This document shows, one piece after another, positions 45,789 through 52,717 of a stretch of 64,000 nt of DNA. A model generated the notes under the pieces. It did no database searches. It saw nothing but the letters and a program-made list of their open reading frames with translations, and was not told where the DNA came from. Source of the DNA: an uncultured Cellulophaga sp. (GTDB lineage: Bacteria > Bacteroidota > Bacteroidia > Flavobacteriales > Flavobacteriaceae). Position numbers and translations under genes: made by a program. Location of the stretch: contig CANLOV010000003.1 of assembly GCA_947492955.1 (NCBI GenBank), forward strand, positions 124,001 to 188,000, written 5' to 3'. Within the stretch, counting starts at the first letter, position 1; each line of letters starts with the position of its first letter.

Positions 45789-46994
45789 ATGAAAAAAGAA
45801 GGTAAGTTACGCCAACAAAATAAAGATAGTATTATACTTAAAGTAAACTATTTTTCTTCAATCTCTAGTCTTGTTATGGGGGTTGCGTGTTTATTTTTAT
45901 TAGACATTTATAAAGTAATTCCGTTAGTATTTATTGCACATGCTATCATTAATTGCTGTAATGCTATACTCTATAAAAAACATAAAAAATTTGAACTTTC
46001 TTATAATATAAATTCCATCTCATCTTTAATTGGGAGTTTTATTATTATTCTTTTTAGCGGAGGTATTAATAGCCCATTTATATTTATTTTAGCCATTATT
46101 GTTTTTGCTGCGTACACAACCAATAAATTTTACGGAAAAAAATACCTGTATCTTGTTATAACAGCTGTAGTAGCCATTTTTGGTTTAAGTATATCTGGAT
46201 ACCCTATAGAAAATGTTGTTCCAGAAACCTCTAAAAGTATCTTTAGCTTTCTAAGTATTATGTATTCTGTATACATATTAGGTGCAATTTTTGGTAAAAA
46301 TTTATCTAACACACATTACAATCTATACCAAAGTAAAAAAGAATTAGAAAAACAGCACAGAGTAAAAGAAGTTTTATTAAAAGAAATACACCATAGAGTA
46401 AAAAATAACTTACAAACAGTATCTAGTTTATTAAACTTACAATCTAGAAATATTAATGATGAACAGGTAAAGTATTTAATGAAGAGTAGTCAAAATAGAG
46501 TTGTATCTATGTCTATAATTCATGAAATGCTATATATGAGAGAAGATTTTTCTAAAATTGAATATAAATCTTATGTAGAAGAATTAAGTACATACTTAAT
46601 AAATTCTATGAAAGGGATAAACAATAAAATAAAGCTTAATTTAGATATAGACGATATAAAACTAGATATAGATACAGCTATACCACTAGGTCTTTTAATT
46701 AATGAAACGGTAAGTAATTCTCTTAAATACGGAATTAAAGATGATACTGAAGGTGAAATTAATATAGCTTTAAAAAAAGGTGCTGAAAAAGACTATATTT
46801 TAAATATTGGTGATAATGGTGTTGGTCTTGCCGAAGATATCTCTTTTAGCAATACTAAAACACTAGGATTAAAGTTAATGCATAATTTAACCAGACAACT
46901 GAAAGGCTCCATTACTCAAGATAGTACCAAAAAAGGCACTAATTATTCTATAAAGTTTCAAGAAATAGGACAACCTTTCCCTTCTTTAAATTAG
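45789..46994 (+). CDS. Membrane histidine kinase (HisKA_2 type) without adjacent regulator
   Basis: This 401-residue protein has five or six N-terminal membrane helices (about 18-180), a short coiled coil (KKELEKQHRVKEVL), and a HisKA_2 phosphoacceptor region with the motif KEIHHRVKNNLQT (His about 202). The HATPase part shows the N box LINETVSNSLKYG and G1 box IGDNGVGL. The substrate-sensing domain seems to be the membrane helices themselves; no periplasmic domain is seen. This kinase type usually pairs with a response regulator of LytTR or REC-only kind, but none is encoded here. It is followed, in the opposite strand, by the secreted-peptide array. Confidence 0.88.
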   Translation: MKKEGKLRQQNKDSIILKVNYFSSISSLVMGVACLFLLDIYKVIPLVFIAHAIINCCNAILYKKHKKFELSYNINSISSLIGSFIIILFSGGINSPFIFILAIIVFAAYTTNKFYGKKYLYLVITAVVAIFGLSISGYPIENVVPETSKSIFSFLSIMYSVYILGAIFGKNLSNTHYNLYQSKKELEKQHRVKEVLLKEIHHRVKNNLQTVSSLLNLQSRNINDEQVKYLMKSSQNRVVSMSIIHEMLYMREDFSKIEYKSYVEELSTYLINSMKGINNKIKLNLDIDDIKLDIDTAIPLGLLINETVSNSLKYGIKDDTEGEINIALKKGAEKDYILNIGDNGVGLAEDISFSNTKTLGLKLMHNLTRQLKGSITQDSTKKGTNYSIKFQEIGQPFPSLN

Positions 46995-47011
46995 AAGTAA
47001 AAAAGGATTTA

Positions 47012-47125
47012 CTACTTACGAACCCTAACTCTAATTGGTTTTACCTGCTTTCTATTTTTAAACTTAGAAAGTACATATACTAATGAAACTGTAAAAAAGA
47101 CTGAAAATAAAATACTTGTTACCAT
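47012..47125 (-). CDS. 37-residue single-helix peptide coupled to the secreted-peptide gene
   Basis: ATG at 47125, only 2 nt after the stop of the gene at 47128. The peptide has one helix (TSILFSVFFTVSLVYVLS) and a basic tail (KFKNRKQVKPIRVRVRK). The 2-nt spacing predicts coupled translation with its neighbour. The other two copies of the array have no such partner. No family is known. It resembles small anchors or immunity-type peptides in shape only. Confidence 0.5.
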   Translation of the reverse strand: MVTSILFSVFFTVSLVYVLSKFKNRKQVKPIRVRVRK

Positions 47126-47127
47126 AA

Positions 47128-47352
47128 CTATGCTAATTTAGATTTACTTTTTTTAGTTGTAAAAGATAAAGCTCTATTTATTCTGTGATTCTTGTGCTTA
47201 TAAATACGAGCGATATTATTTTCTTTTTTTGTTTCTACTTTATTAAAACTAGTTGTTATACTAACTTCTTTTTCAGAAGTATTTTTAACATCTTGTGCTT
47301 TAGCACTAATTCCTAATATTAAAACAAAAAATAAGGTTGTAATTAGTTTCAT
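47128..47352 (-). CDS. Small secreted basic protein, copy A of a three-gene array
   Basis: The protein has 74 residues from the ATG at 47352; the in-frame ATG at 47364 is rejected because the two paralogs begin at the matching codon (MKLITT, MKAIIT, MKIVAT). A signal peptide ends ISAKAQ (about 20). The mature part has about 54 residues with strong positive charge: a variable acidic/threonine part, then the conserved core KENNIARIYKHKNHRINRALSF and tail TTKKSKSKLA. The core is shared with copies B and C. No family is recognised. A 37-residue peptide follows. Confidence 0.75.
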   Translation of the reverse strand: MKLITTLFFVLILGISAKAQDVKNTSEKEVSITTSFNKVETKKENNIARIYKHKNHRINRALSFTTKKSKSKLA

Positions 47353-47372
47353 GGTTGTAATCATTGGTTACT

Positions 47373-47380
47373 CAAATTTA
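47373..47380 (-). promoter_or_regulatory. -7 promoter element of copy A
   Basis: TAAATTTG on the minus strand fits TAnnTTTG and sits 20 nt before the ATG. The identical element occurs at the same distance before copy B, within TAAATTTGAGTAAC. Confidence 0.6.
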
Positions 47381-47405
47381 CTTCCCACTTCTTATTAACC
47401 AACCC

Positions 47406-47529
47406 AAAAATCGTTTAAGAACCTATATTTTTCGCTGTCTAACAAAAAAACAGATAAAGTGAATATATTATCCGACGAAGTTATTAAGTGTAAAATATAC
47501 ATCATCGATTTAATTTGTTTTTAATCGAT
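47406..47529 (-). repeat. 124-bp upstream block, copy A
   Basis: This block aligns without any gap to 47988-48111 and 48602-48725. The part from 47428 is about 86% identical to copy B by hand count. Shared features: AAAAAtCG at the gene-proximal end, TCTAACAAAAA, AGTGAATA, and an outer hairpin ATCGATT/AATCGAT (47504-47510 with 47523-47529). It begins about 26 bp upstream of the -7 element, so it is placed like an activator-binding region. Confidence 0.85.
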
Positions 47530-47709
47530 AATTATACTTTTAGATTTCTTTTAATAGAATAAAACAAATGATTGAAAGCCTTTATATTTTGTAGAAATTT
47601 TAATTACTCTATAAACGAGTAATTACTTTTATGCTATTAATAGTTAGGAAAGAAAAATATTTTTTATAATAAAACTTAATTGCTGCAGATAAAACCAATA
47701 CTATATGGT
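47530..47709. other. Gap between block A and copy B
   Basis: No gene is seen. A 9-bp hairpin TAATTACTC/GAGTAATTA lies at 47601-47625, and AAAACCA/TGGTTT at 47691-47711 overlaps the copy B stop codon. Either could end copy B transcripts; neither has a clear T run. Confidence 0.45.
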
Positions 47710-47934
47710 TTAAACTAATTTTGCTTTATTTTTTTTAGTTGCAAAAGACAAAGCTTTAATTACTCTGTAATTTTTATACTTATATAAACGAGCAACATTA
47801 TTTTCTTTTTCTAATTTTAGTTCTTTTACTTTTACCTCTTTAGTTACTTCCTTATTTAAAGAGTTTTTAATGTCCTTAGCTTGTGCTGTAATTCCTACTG
47901 ATAAAATGAATAATAAAGTTATAATTGCTTTCAT
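47710..47934 (-). CDS. Small secreted basic protein, copy B
   Basis: This 74-residue protein has a signal peptide ending ITAQAK (about 20). The mature part has a lysine/valine-rich lead (TKEVKVKELKLE), the core KENNVARLYKYKNYRVIKALSF and the tail ATKKNKAKLV. It is closest to copy C in the core and lead (KELKLEKENNVARLY shared) and close to copy A in its promoter. The conserved core and near-constant length argue for a functional secreted product rather than a decaying gene. A TAAATTTG element lies 20 nt upstream. Confidence 0.75.
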   Translation of the reverse strand: MKAIITLLFILSVGITAQAKDIKNSLNKEVTKEVKVKELKLEKENNVARLYKYKNYRVIKALSFATKKNKAKLV

Positions 47935-47954
47935 GGCTGTAAAATTTTGTTACT

Positions 47955-47962
47955 CAAATTTA
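47955..47962 (-). promoter_or_regulatory. -7 promoter element of copy B
   Basis: TAAATTTG on the minus strand, 20 nt before the ATG, at the same distance and with the same flank as in copy A. Confidence 0.6.
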
Positions 47963-47987
47963 CTTCTGTTTCCAGATTCAAAAGCTT

Positions 47988-48111
47988 AAAAACCGTTTAA
48001 AACAGCCTATTTTTCGGTATCTAACAAAAAAACAGACCAAGTGAATATTTTGCTCGATGAAATTTTTAAGTGTAAAATATACCTTATCGATTTAATATGT
48101 TTTTAATCGAT
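47988..48111 (-). repeat. 124-bp upstream block, copy B
   Basis: This is the middle of three gapless copies. The hairpin ATCGATT (48086-48092) / AATCGAT (48105-48111) is identical to that of copy A, and TTTTTCGGTATCTAACAAAA is identical to copy C. Confidence 0.85.
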
Positions 48112-48325
48112 ATCTGTGTAGATAGGTATTTAATAAAAAGCTCGCTTTAGTACTAATAATGGTATTAGCATACTTATAATTTTATAAAAAAATAGAGCAA
48201 TAAAATATATTGTTACTGTAAAAGAACTTAGTAAACAACTAACTAAAAGAATATAAAAAGGAAGGTATTTAAGTTATCTTATATGAAGATGTACGATAAC
48301 TAATAAAAAAGAGAAGATTGTACTA
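48112..48325. other. Gap between block B and copy C
   Basis: No gene is seen. AGTTATC (48272-48278) pairs with GATAACT (48295-48301), a hairpin 25 bp after the copy C stop and a weak terminator candidate. The rest is AT-rich spacer. Confidence 0.4.
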
Positions 48326-48547
48326 TTAGGCTAATTTTGCTTTATTTCTTTTTGTTCTAAAAGATAATGCTTTTGTTACTCTATAGTTTTTAAACATATA
48401 TAAACGAGCTACGTTATTTTCTTTTTCTAACTTTAATTCTTTTACATTTACTGTTGTAGCAACTTCTTCTATATTCTTTTTAATCTCTTGCGACTGTGCT
48501 GAGAGTCCTATTAAAAATGTGAATATTATTGTGGCAACGATTTTCAT
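48326..48547 (-). CDS. Small secreted basic protein, copy C
   Basis: This 73-residue protein has a signal peptide ending LSAQSQ (about 20). The mature part is EIKKNIEEVATTVNVKELKL, then the core EKENNVARLYMFKNYRVTKALSF and tail RTKRNKAKLA. It is the first gene of the array in transcription order. Its promoter is less similar to the other two: the -7 reads TTACTTTG (48569-48576) instead of TAAATTTG. Together with the lower identity of block C, this suggests that C is the oldest split. Confidence 0.75.
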   Translation of the reverse strand: MKIVATIIFTFLIGLSAQSQEIKKNIEEVATTVNVKELKLEKENNVARLYMFKNYRVTKALSFRTKRNKAKLA

Positions 48548-48601
48548 AATTACATTGTTTTGTTACAACAAAGTAATATCGAGCACAAGCATATCTTATT
48601 C

Positions 48602-48725
48602 AAAAATCGCTCAAGACCTCTTATTTTTCGGTATCTAACAAAAAGATAGGTGAAGTGAATAATTTGTCCGACAAAAGATTTTAAACCCAAATCTAACTTA
48701 ACGATTGATTGTGTTTTTAATCGGT
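48602..48725 (-). repeat. 124-bp upstream block, copy C
   Basis: About 75% identical to block B over the 102 bp from 48624 by hand count, still gapless. The outer hairpin is reduced (CGATT/AATCG). The block ends 8 bp from the stop codon of the M23 gene, so it also forms the 3' flank of that gene. Confidence 0.8.
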
Positions 48726-48733
48726 AAAAAGAA

Positions 48734-49405
48734 CTATAACTTTAATAACAAATTAGGGTTAGGGCAGTTTCTTTTATAGTATTCTATATCTTTATTAGCA
48801 GCAACCCCAGGGTAATCGCCTTTATAACTACCTATATCTTTTATAATTTGAAAATGAAGATGAGGAGCATAATTAACATTAACAGCTATTTCTCCTAAAG
48901 AGCCTAGCTCCTCTCCTTTTATATATTTCTTTCCTATATATAAACCTTTTAAAGACTCTAATGACAAATGCCCATATAGAGAATAAAAAGTAATGCCTTT
49001 AATTGTATGTTTTAAAATAATAGTAGGACCATAATCTCCTTTTGTTGCATTATTTTTAAAACTATGCATTTCTCCATCTACAGGAGTAATTACTTTAGTG
49101 GCTTCTGGCGCCCAAAAATCTAGGGCTATATGAATATTTCTTCCTGCTTTGGAGAAATTAGTATTCATTGTATATATACTACGTTGTTCTAAATAGCCTC
49201 CATAAGCTACAATAGCATTATTAGCCTTTGTTTCCTTATTTATGTATTCCTGACATATATAGGGGTCGTTTATAGCTATATTACTTATTTCTTTATTATG
49301 AATAGATAAATCTATAGGCGTGTAACTATCTAAAGAAATAGAACTGTCTAAAATACTGATTGGAGTAGCAGATAAACTATTAAGAATTTTTTCTAAAGTA
49401 TTCAC
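48734..49405 (-). CDS. M23-family metallopeptidase, no signal peptide
   Basis: This 223-residue protein has an M23 (LytM-type) domain: GRNIHIALDFWAPEATKV with the first histidine/aspartate pair, SLYGHLS, and APHLHFQI. All zinc elements appear. The N-terminal 80 residues have no signal peptide or membrane helix, so how it reaches peptidoglycan is unclear; it may act on another substrate or be cytoplasmic. M23 domains of this form without export signals also occur in non-murein contexts. It lies upstream of the secreted-peptide array on the same strand with only 9 bp to block C. Confidence 0.8.
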   Translation of the reverse strand: MNTLEKILNSLSATPISILDSSISLDSYTPIDLSIHNKEISNIAINDPYICQEYINKETKANNAIVAYGGYLEQRSIYTMNTNFSKAGRNIHIALDFWAPEATKVITPVDGEMHSFKNNATKGDYGPTIILKHTIKGITFYSLYGHLSLESLKGLYIGKKYIKGEELGSLGEIAVNVNYAPHLHFQIIKDIGSYKGDYPGVAANKDIEYYKRNCPNPNLLLKL

Positions 49406-49531
49406 TTATCAAATATAATATACCTATATAAAAAAATACAAATATTTCTTAATTTGCATTAACAACATTTTAACCATTAATTAGCGTAAGGTTTATACAG
49501 CTATGGTTACTAATACAGAAAACAAAAGATT

Positions 49532-50197
49532 ATGAATTTTTTTAAAATATCGTTAGTAGCAATTCTTATATTTTCTTCTTTCAATTGTGAGTCTAAAAAT
49601 AAAGGCAAAGACAAAATTGTATCAGAGGTAAAATTATCTGAGCAAGATTTACAAAAATATGAAACTGCATATTTTGCTAGTGGTTGTTTTTGGTGCTTAG
49701 AAGCTGTATATGAACATGTAAAAGGTGTAAAAGAAGTAATTTCTGGATATTCTGGTGGCACGGAAAAAAATCCCTCTTACGAACAAGTAGGTCGTGGTTA
49801 CACCAGCCATGCAGAAGCAGTGAAAGTTTATTACGACCCTAAAGTAATATCATTTAAAGAGTTAGTAGATGTATATTATGCATCTCATAACCCAACCACG
49901 GTTAATGGACAGGGTCCAGATTTAGGCCCGCAATATAGATCTGTTGCTTTTTATAAAAATGATAATGAAAAGAAAATTATTGAGGATTATATCGCCAAAT
50001 TAGAAAAGGAAAAAGTATATGATACCCCTATAGCCACTGAGGTAACTAAATTTTCTATTTTTTATGATGCGGAAGACTATCACCAAGATTACGAAAAATT
50101 ACATCCCAACAACCCATATATTAGAAATGTATCTGTTCCTAGATTAAATAGGTTTAAAAAGAAATTACCACACCTTTTAAAAGAAGGTAATCATTAA
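49532..50197 (+). CDS. msrA: Peptide methionine sulfoxide reductase MsrA, predicted lipoprotein
   Basis: This 221-residue protein begins with a lipoprotein signal and lipobox SFNC (Cys19). The MsrA domain starts near residue 45: YFASGCFWCLEAVY with the catalytic cysteine at 52, then GYSGG, YEQVGRG(Y)TSHAEAV, GPDLGPQYRS and HQDYEKLHPNNPY. It reduces methionine-S-sulfoxide. The envelope location is a prediction from the lipobox; it would then need an electron donor on that side of the membrane. Confidence 0.92.
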   Translation: MNFFKISLVAILIFSSFNCESKNKGKDKIVSEVKLSEQDLQKYETAYFASGCFWCLEAVYEHVKGVKEVISGYSGGTEKNPSYEQVGRGYTSHAEAVKVYYDPKVISFKELVDVYYASHNPTTVNGQGPDLGPQYRSVAFYKNDNEKKIIEDYIAKLEKEKVYDTPIATEVTKFSIFYDAEDYHQDYEKLHPNNPYIRNVSVPRLNRFKKKLPHLLKEGNH

Positions 50198-50217
50198 TAG
50201 CACAGCTATTCTTTTTA
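50196..50217 (+). terminator. Terminator of msrA
   Basis: AATAGC and GCTATT form a short stem around ACA, followed by CTTTTTAT. It begins within the stop codon. Confidence 0.65.
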
Positions 50218-50235
50218 TAAAATAAAATAGATTAA

Positions 50236-51519
50236 TTAATCCAATGCTATTGTACTATATTCTGCATTAATAGTAATAGATTTTCCTGAACTATTATTTA
50301 TATAAAAACCTTTATGCAACGTTGTATTACCTATACTTTTTGTTGCATTTAAATTTATACATGATGATGCCTTTAACTCTGAATTACTCCCATTCACTGC
50401 TATTGAACAAGGAGTTGAAGGTACCTCGCATTTAAACTCTGCGTTGTAGAGTGATACATTTAAATCTGTAAAAGCATTAGATATAGAATTTACATCTAAA
50501 GAGCCAAACTTATTTTTAATTAAAGCACTATCCATAAGATAACCTATGGTAACATCAGATGATGTAGTATCTAAAATTAAATTCTTTACTTCTATTAAAT
50601 TTACTTTTTCGGCATAATCTGCTTGTAACTTTCCATAGTTCCATTCTTGAACCGTTACTGGTGAATAAGAAGCCACAATAATTGTTTTTTCTCCGTCTAT
50701 AGCAAATGCCTGCAATTTAGAATAAGATAAAGTTGCATCTATGTTCTTTGTATTTTCTGCAAGTTTTACATTTCCATGACGTACATTCATTTTTATTTTT
50801 AAAGCCTTTGGCATTTTTATTTTAATCACCTTTTTTACTTCATAAGTGTCTTTATTAGGCATAGGATTTAATTCATTACTTCCCTGTATCTCTTGCATTT
50901 TCATTACCTCCTTCATCTTTTCCTCTACACGTATCATTTTGTCTTGTATATCCGCGTGTACTTTTTTATCAGCTTCAACATTTTTTATATAATGCTCTAT
51001 TTCTTTCTTATGAGTATCACTAAAACTCTTATCAAAATCTTGCTGCCATTTTTTTAAATATGATTCCCCTTCTTTTTTATACATTTCATAATCAAAAACT
51101 GGCATTGGCGTTGGCACAGACAATATTAATTCTGGAAAATCAGGAATTTCTACATTTAAATCATTTAGATTACATACTGCATTTATAGCAACTGGGTTCC
51201 AAACATTAGCGCAGTTAGTACTTATTTTTATTTTTTTGCTATTCCCAATTATCTCAATAAGATTTTCTTTAAAATAAGCAGCTATTTCTTCTTTAGCTAC
51301 CCCCGTAACCTCTACAATAGCTTCTACTGACACCTTGTTCTCTTTCCATGTTTCAAACACAATATCTGAACGATTAATATCTATCTCTAAAATAGTGTTA
51401 TCATTTACATTAAAACTTTCTTTATAGTTTTTCGTATGCTTTTGACAGTAAGCGTCTGCCGCTACAAAACATATAAAAAATATGATTGTATTAAATATTA
51501 TTCTATATAATTTGTTCAT
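50236..51519 (-). CDS. DUF4097-like secreted protein controlled with an ECF sigma factor
   Basis: This 427-residue protein has a signal peptide ending DAYCQ. The N-terminal part has short beta strands (FNVNDNTILEIDINRSDIVFETW), a helical charged linker (about 170-240, HKKEIEHYIKNVEADKKVH) and a C-terminal beta-helix-like repeat of short strands (LQAFAIDGEKTIIVA, FKCEVPSTPCSIAVNGSNS). This resembles DUF4097/GIN domains. It is the last gene of an ECF-sigma operon, overlapping the anti-sigma-like gene by 17 nt. Role unknown; probably an envelope-associated effector or sensor. Confidence 0.7.
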   Translation of the reverse strand: MNKLYRIIFNTIIFFICFVAADAYCQKHTKNYKESFNVNDNTILEIDINRSDIVFETWKENKVSVEAIVEVTGVAKEEIAAYFKENLIEIIGNSKKIKISTNCANVWNPVAINAVCNLNDLNVEIPDFPELILSVPTPMPVFDYEMYKKEGESYLKKWQQDFDKSFSDTHKKEIEHYIKNVEADKKVHADIQDKMIRVEEKMKEVMKMQEIQGSNELNPMPNKDTYEVKKVIKIKMPKALKIKMNVRHGNVKLAENTKNIDATLSYSKLQAFAIDGEKTIIVASYSPVTVQEWNYGKLQADYAEKVNLIEVKNLILDTTSSDVTIGYLMDSALIKNKFGSLDVNSISNAFTDLNVSLYNAEFKCEVPSTPCSIAVNGSNSELKASSCINLNATKSIGNTTLHKGFYINNSSGKSITINAEYSTIALD

Positions 51520-52078
51520 TTTTTAATGTCTTAAATTCGTTCAAGGTCTTCTTTAACTTCTGCAATAATTGCAAACGAAATTGTAAATTCTTAATAAGAG
51601 CAGAAACTGTTTGATCATTAGGACCTACTGTATTTAATTCTGTATTCAATTTTTTATATTCTTCATTTAATGTTTCTAAATGCTCCATATAACTATCTAC
51701 CAAAGTTTTGTTTTCTGAAGATACTGGCAACTGAGAAAGTTCTACATTAATAGTTGTTACATAATAATTTTCTATCCTTTTTAAATCCGGAGATAAATCT
51801 CCAAAAGAAATTACTGTTTCTTCTTCTATTTGATTATTACTATTTACAATGGTTGTATTTGTATCATTTATATTTTCCTTATTCATGAGGAAATACAAAC
51901 CCAAACCTATTATTACTAATACTGATGCAGCTACTTTAAATAAAAAATAAGAAGACTTTTTTGTTACTGGCAATTGTGACTGTAACCGCTTTTCAAAACG
52001 AGATTGGTGTCCCTTTTTCATTGTGTATTTTATACATTTGCTGTCTTTTACAAACATTTCTCTAACATCTTGTGCCAT
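51503..52078 (-). CDS. Anti-sigma-factor-like single-pass membrane protein
   Basis: This 191-residue protein has a cytoplasmic N-terminal part (1-43) with GHQSRFEKRLQ, a membrane helix (about 46-66: FLFKVAASVLVIIGLGLYFL) and a periplasmic coiled-coil part. Its place right after an ECF sigma gene, with a 17-nt overlap, indicates an anti-sigma role, though no ZAS zinc motif is present. The Bacteroidota FecR type is also not matched. Translational coupling with the sigma gene fits stoichiometric control. Confidence 0.7.
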   Translation of the reverse strand: MAQDVREMFVKDSKCIKYTMKKGHQSRFEKRLQSQLPVTKKSSYFLFKVAASVLVIIGLGLYFLMNKENINDTNTTIVNSNNQIEEETVISFGDLSPDLKRIENYYVTTINVELSQLPVSSENKTLVDSYMEHLETLNEEYKKLNTELNTVGPNDQTVSALIKNLQFRLQLLQKLKKTLNEFKTLKNEQII

Positions 52079-52607
52079 ATCTCTCCTTCTTTAATAGTTG
52101 CTTTAAATGACCTTTACCTCTTAATAACCTTGTTCTACAAGTAGTCTCTTTTATATTTAGAATTTCTGCTATTTCGCTATGATCATACCCTTCTACTAAA
52201 TATAATTGTAAAACATATTTGTACTTATCTGCTAAACTTTCAATAGCCTGCTTAACCTCATTTATAGTTATACCATCGTCTATAGTCCAATCATCGGCAT
52301 CATCACAAACTACCATATAAGTTTCATCTAACGAAACCATTTTTTCCTGTTTTGCCTTTAAAAAATCTATACTTTTATTAATTACAATCCTTTTTAACCA
52401 CGCTCCAAATGTAACTTCTCCATTAAACTGATTTATTTTCTGAAAAGCTTTTATAAAAGATTCTTGTAAAACATCTTCAGCATCATCTTCATTTTTTAAA
52501 AATCGCATTGCAACACAAAACATACCATTACAATACTGCCTGTAAAGTTTTAGTTGTGCCTTACGGTTATTAGCTTTTGCTTGCTCTACTAAATTAATCT
52601 GAAGCAT
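52062..52607 (-). CDS. ECF RNA polymerase sigma factor
   Basis: This 181-residue protein has sigma region 2 (AMRFLKNEDDAEDVLQESFIKAF; GAWLKRIVINKSID) and region 4 (KYKYVLQLYLVEGYDHSEIAEILNIKETTCRTRLLRGKGHLK), linked by an acidic loop (DDADDWTIDDG). The length is typical for ECF factors. It is the first gene of the operon with an anti-sigma-like protein and a DUF4097-like effector. The inducing signal is unknown; envelope stress or a cell-surface signal is likely from the membrane partner. Confidence 0.93.
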   Translation of the reverse strand: MLQINLVEQAKANNRKAQLKLYRQYCNGMFCVAMRFLKNEDDAEDVLQESFIKAFQKINQFNGEVTFGAWLKRIVINKSIDFLKAKQEKMVSLDETYMVVCDDADDWTIDDGITINEVKQAIESLADKYKYVLQLYLVEGYDHSEIAEILNIKETTCRTRLLRGKGHLKQLLKKERYGTRC

Positions 52608-52717
52608 TTATATATGTCTCTATTCTTAGCTTGTGGTTGTTCGTTATAAAAAGGACGACTAAAAAACTCCTATGTTGCAAAAAAGATTATTTTTATCAAA
52701 AATTTAAAAAAAATCCA

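Noticed and set aside
47406-48725. The three blocks as a CRISPR array or an insertion-sequence remnant
   Set aside because: Units are 124 bp, spaced about 600 bp apart with genes between them, with no short direct repeats, no spacers, no terminal inverted repeats and no transposase.
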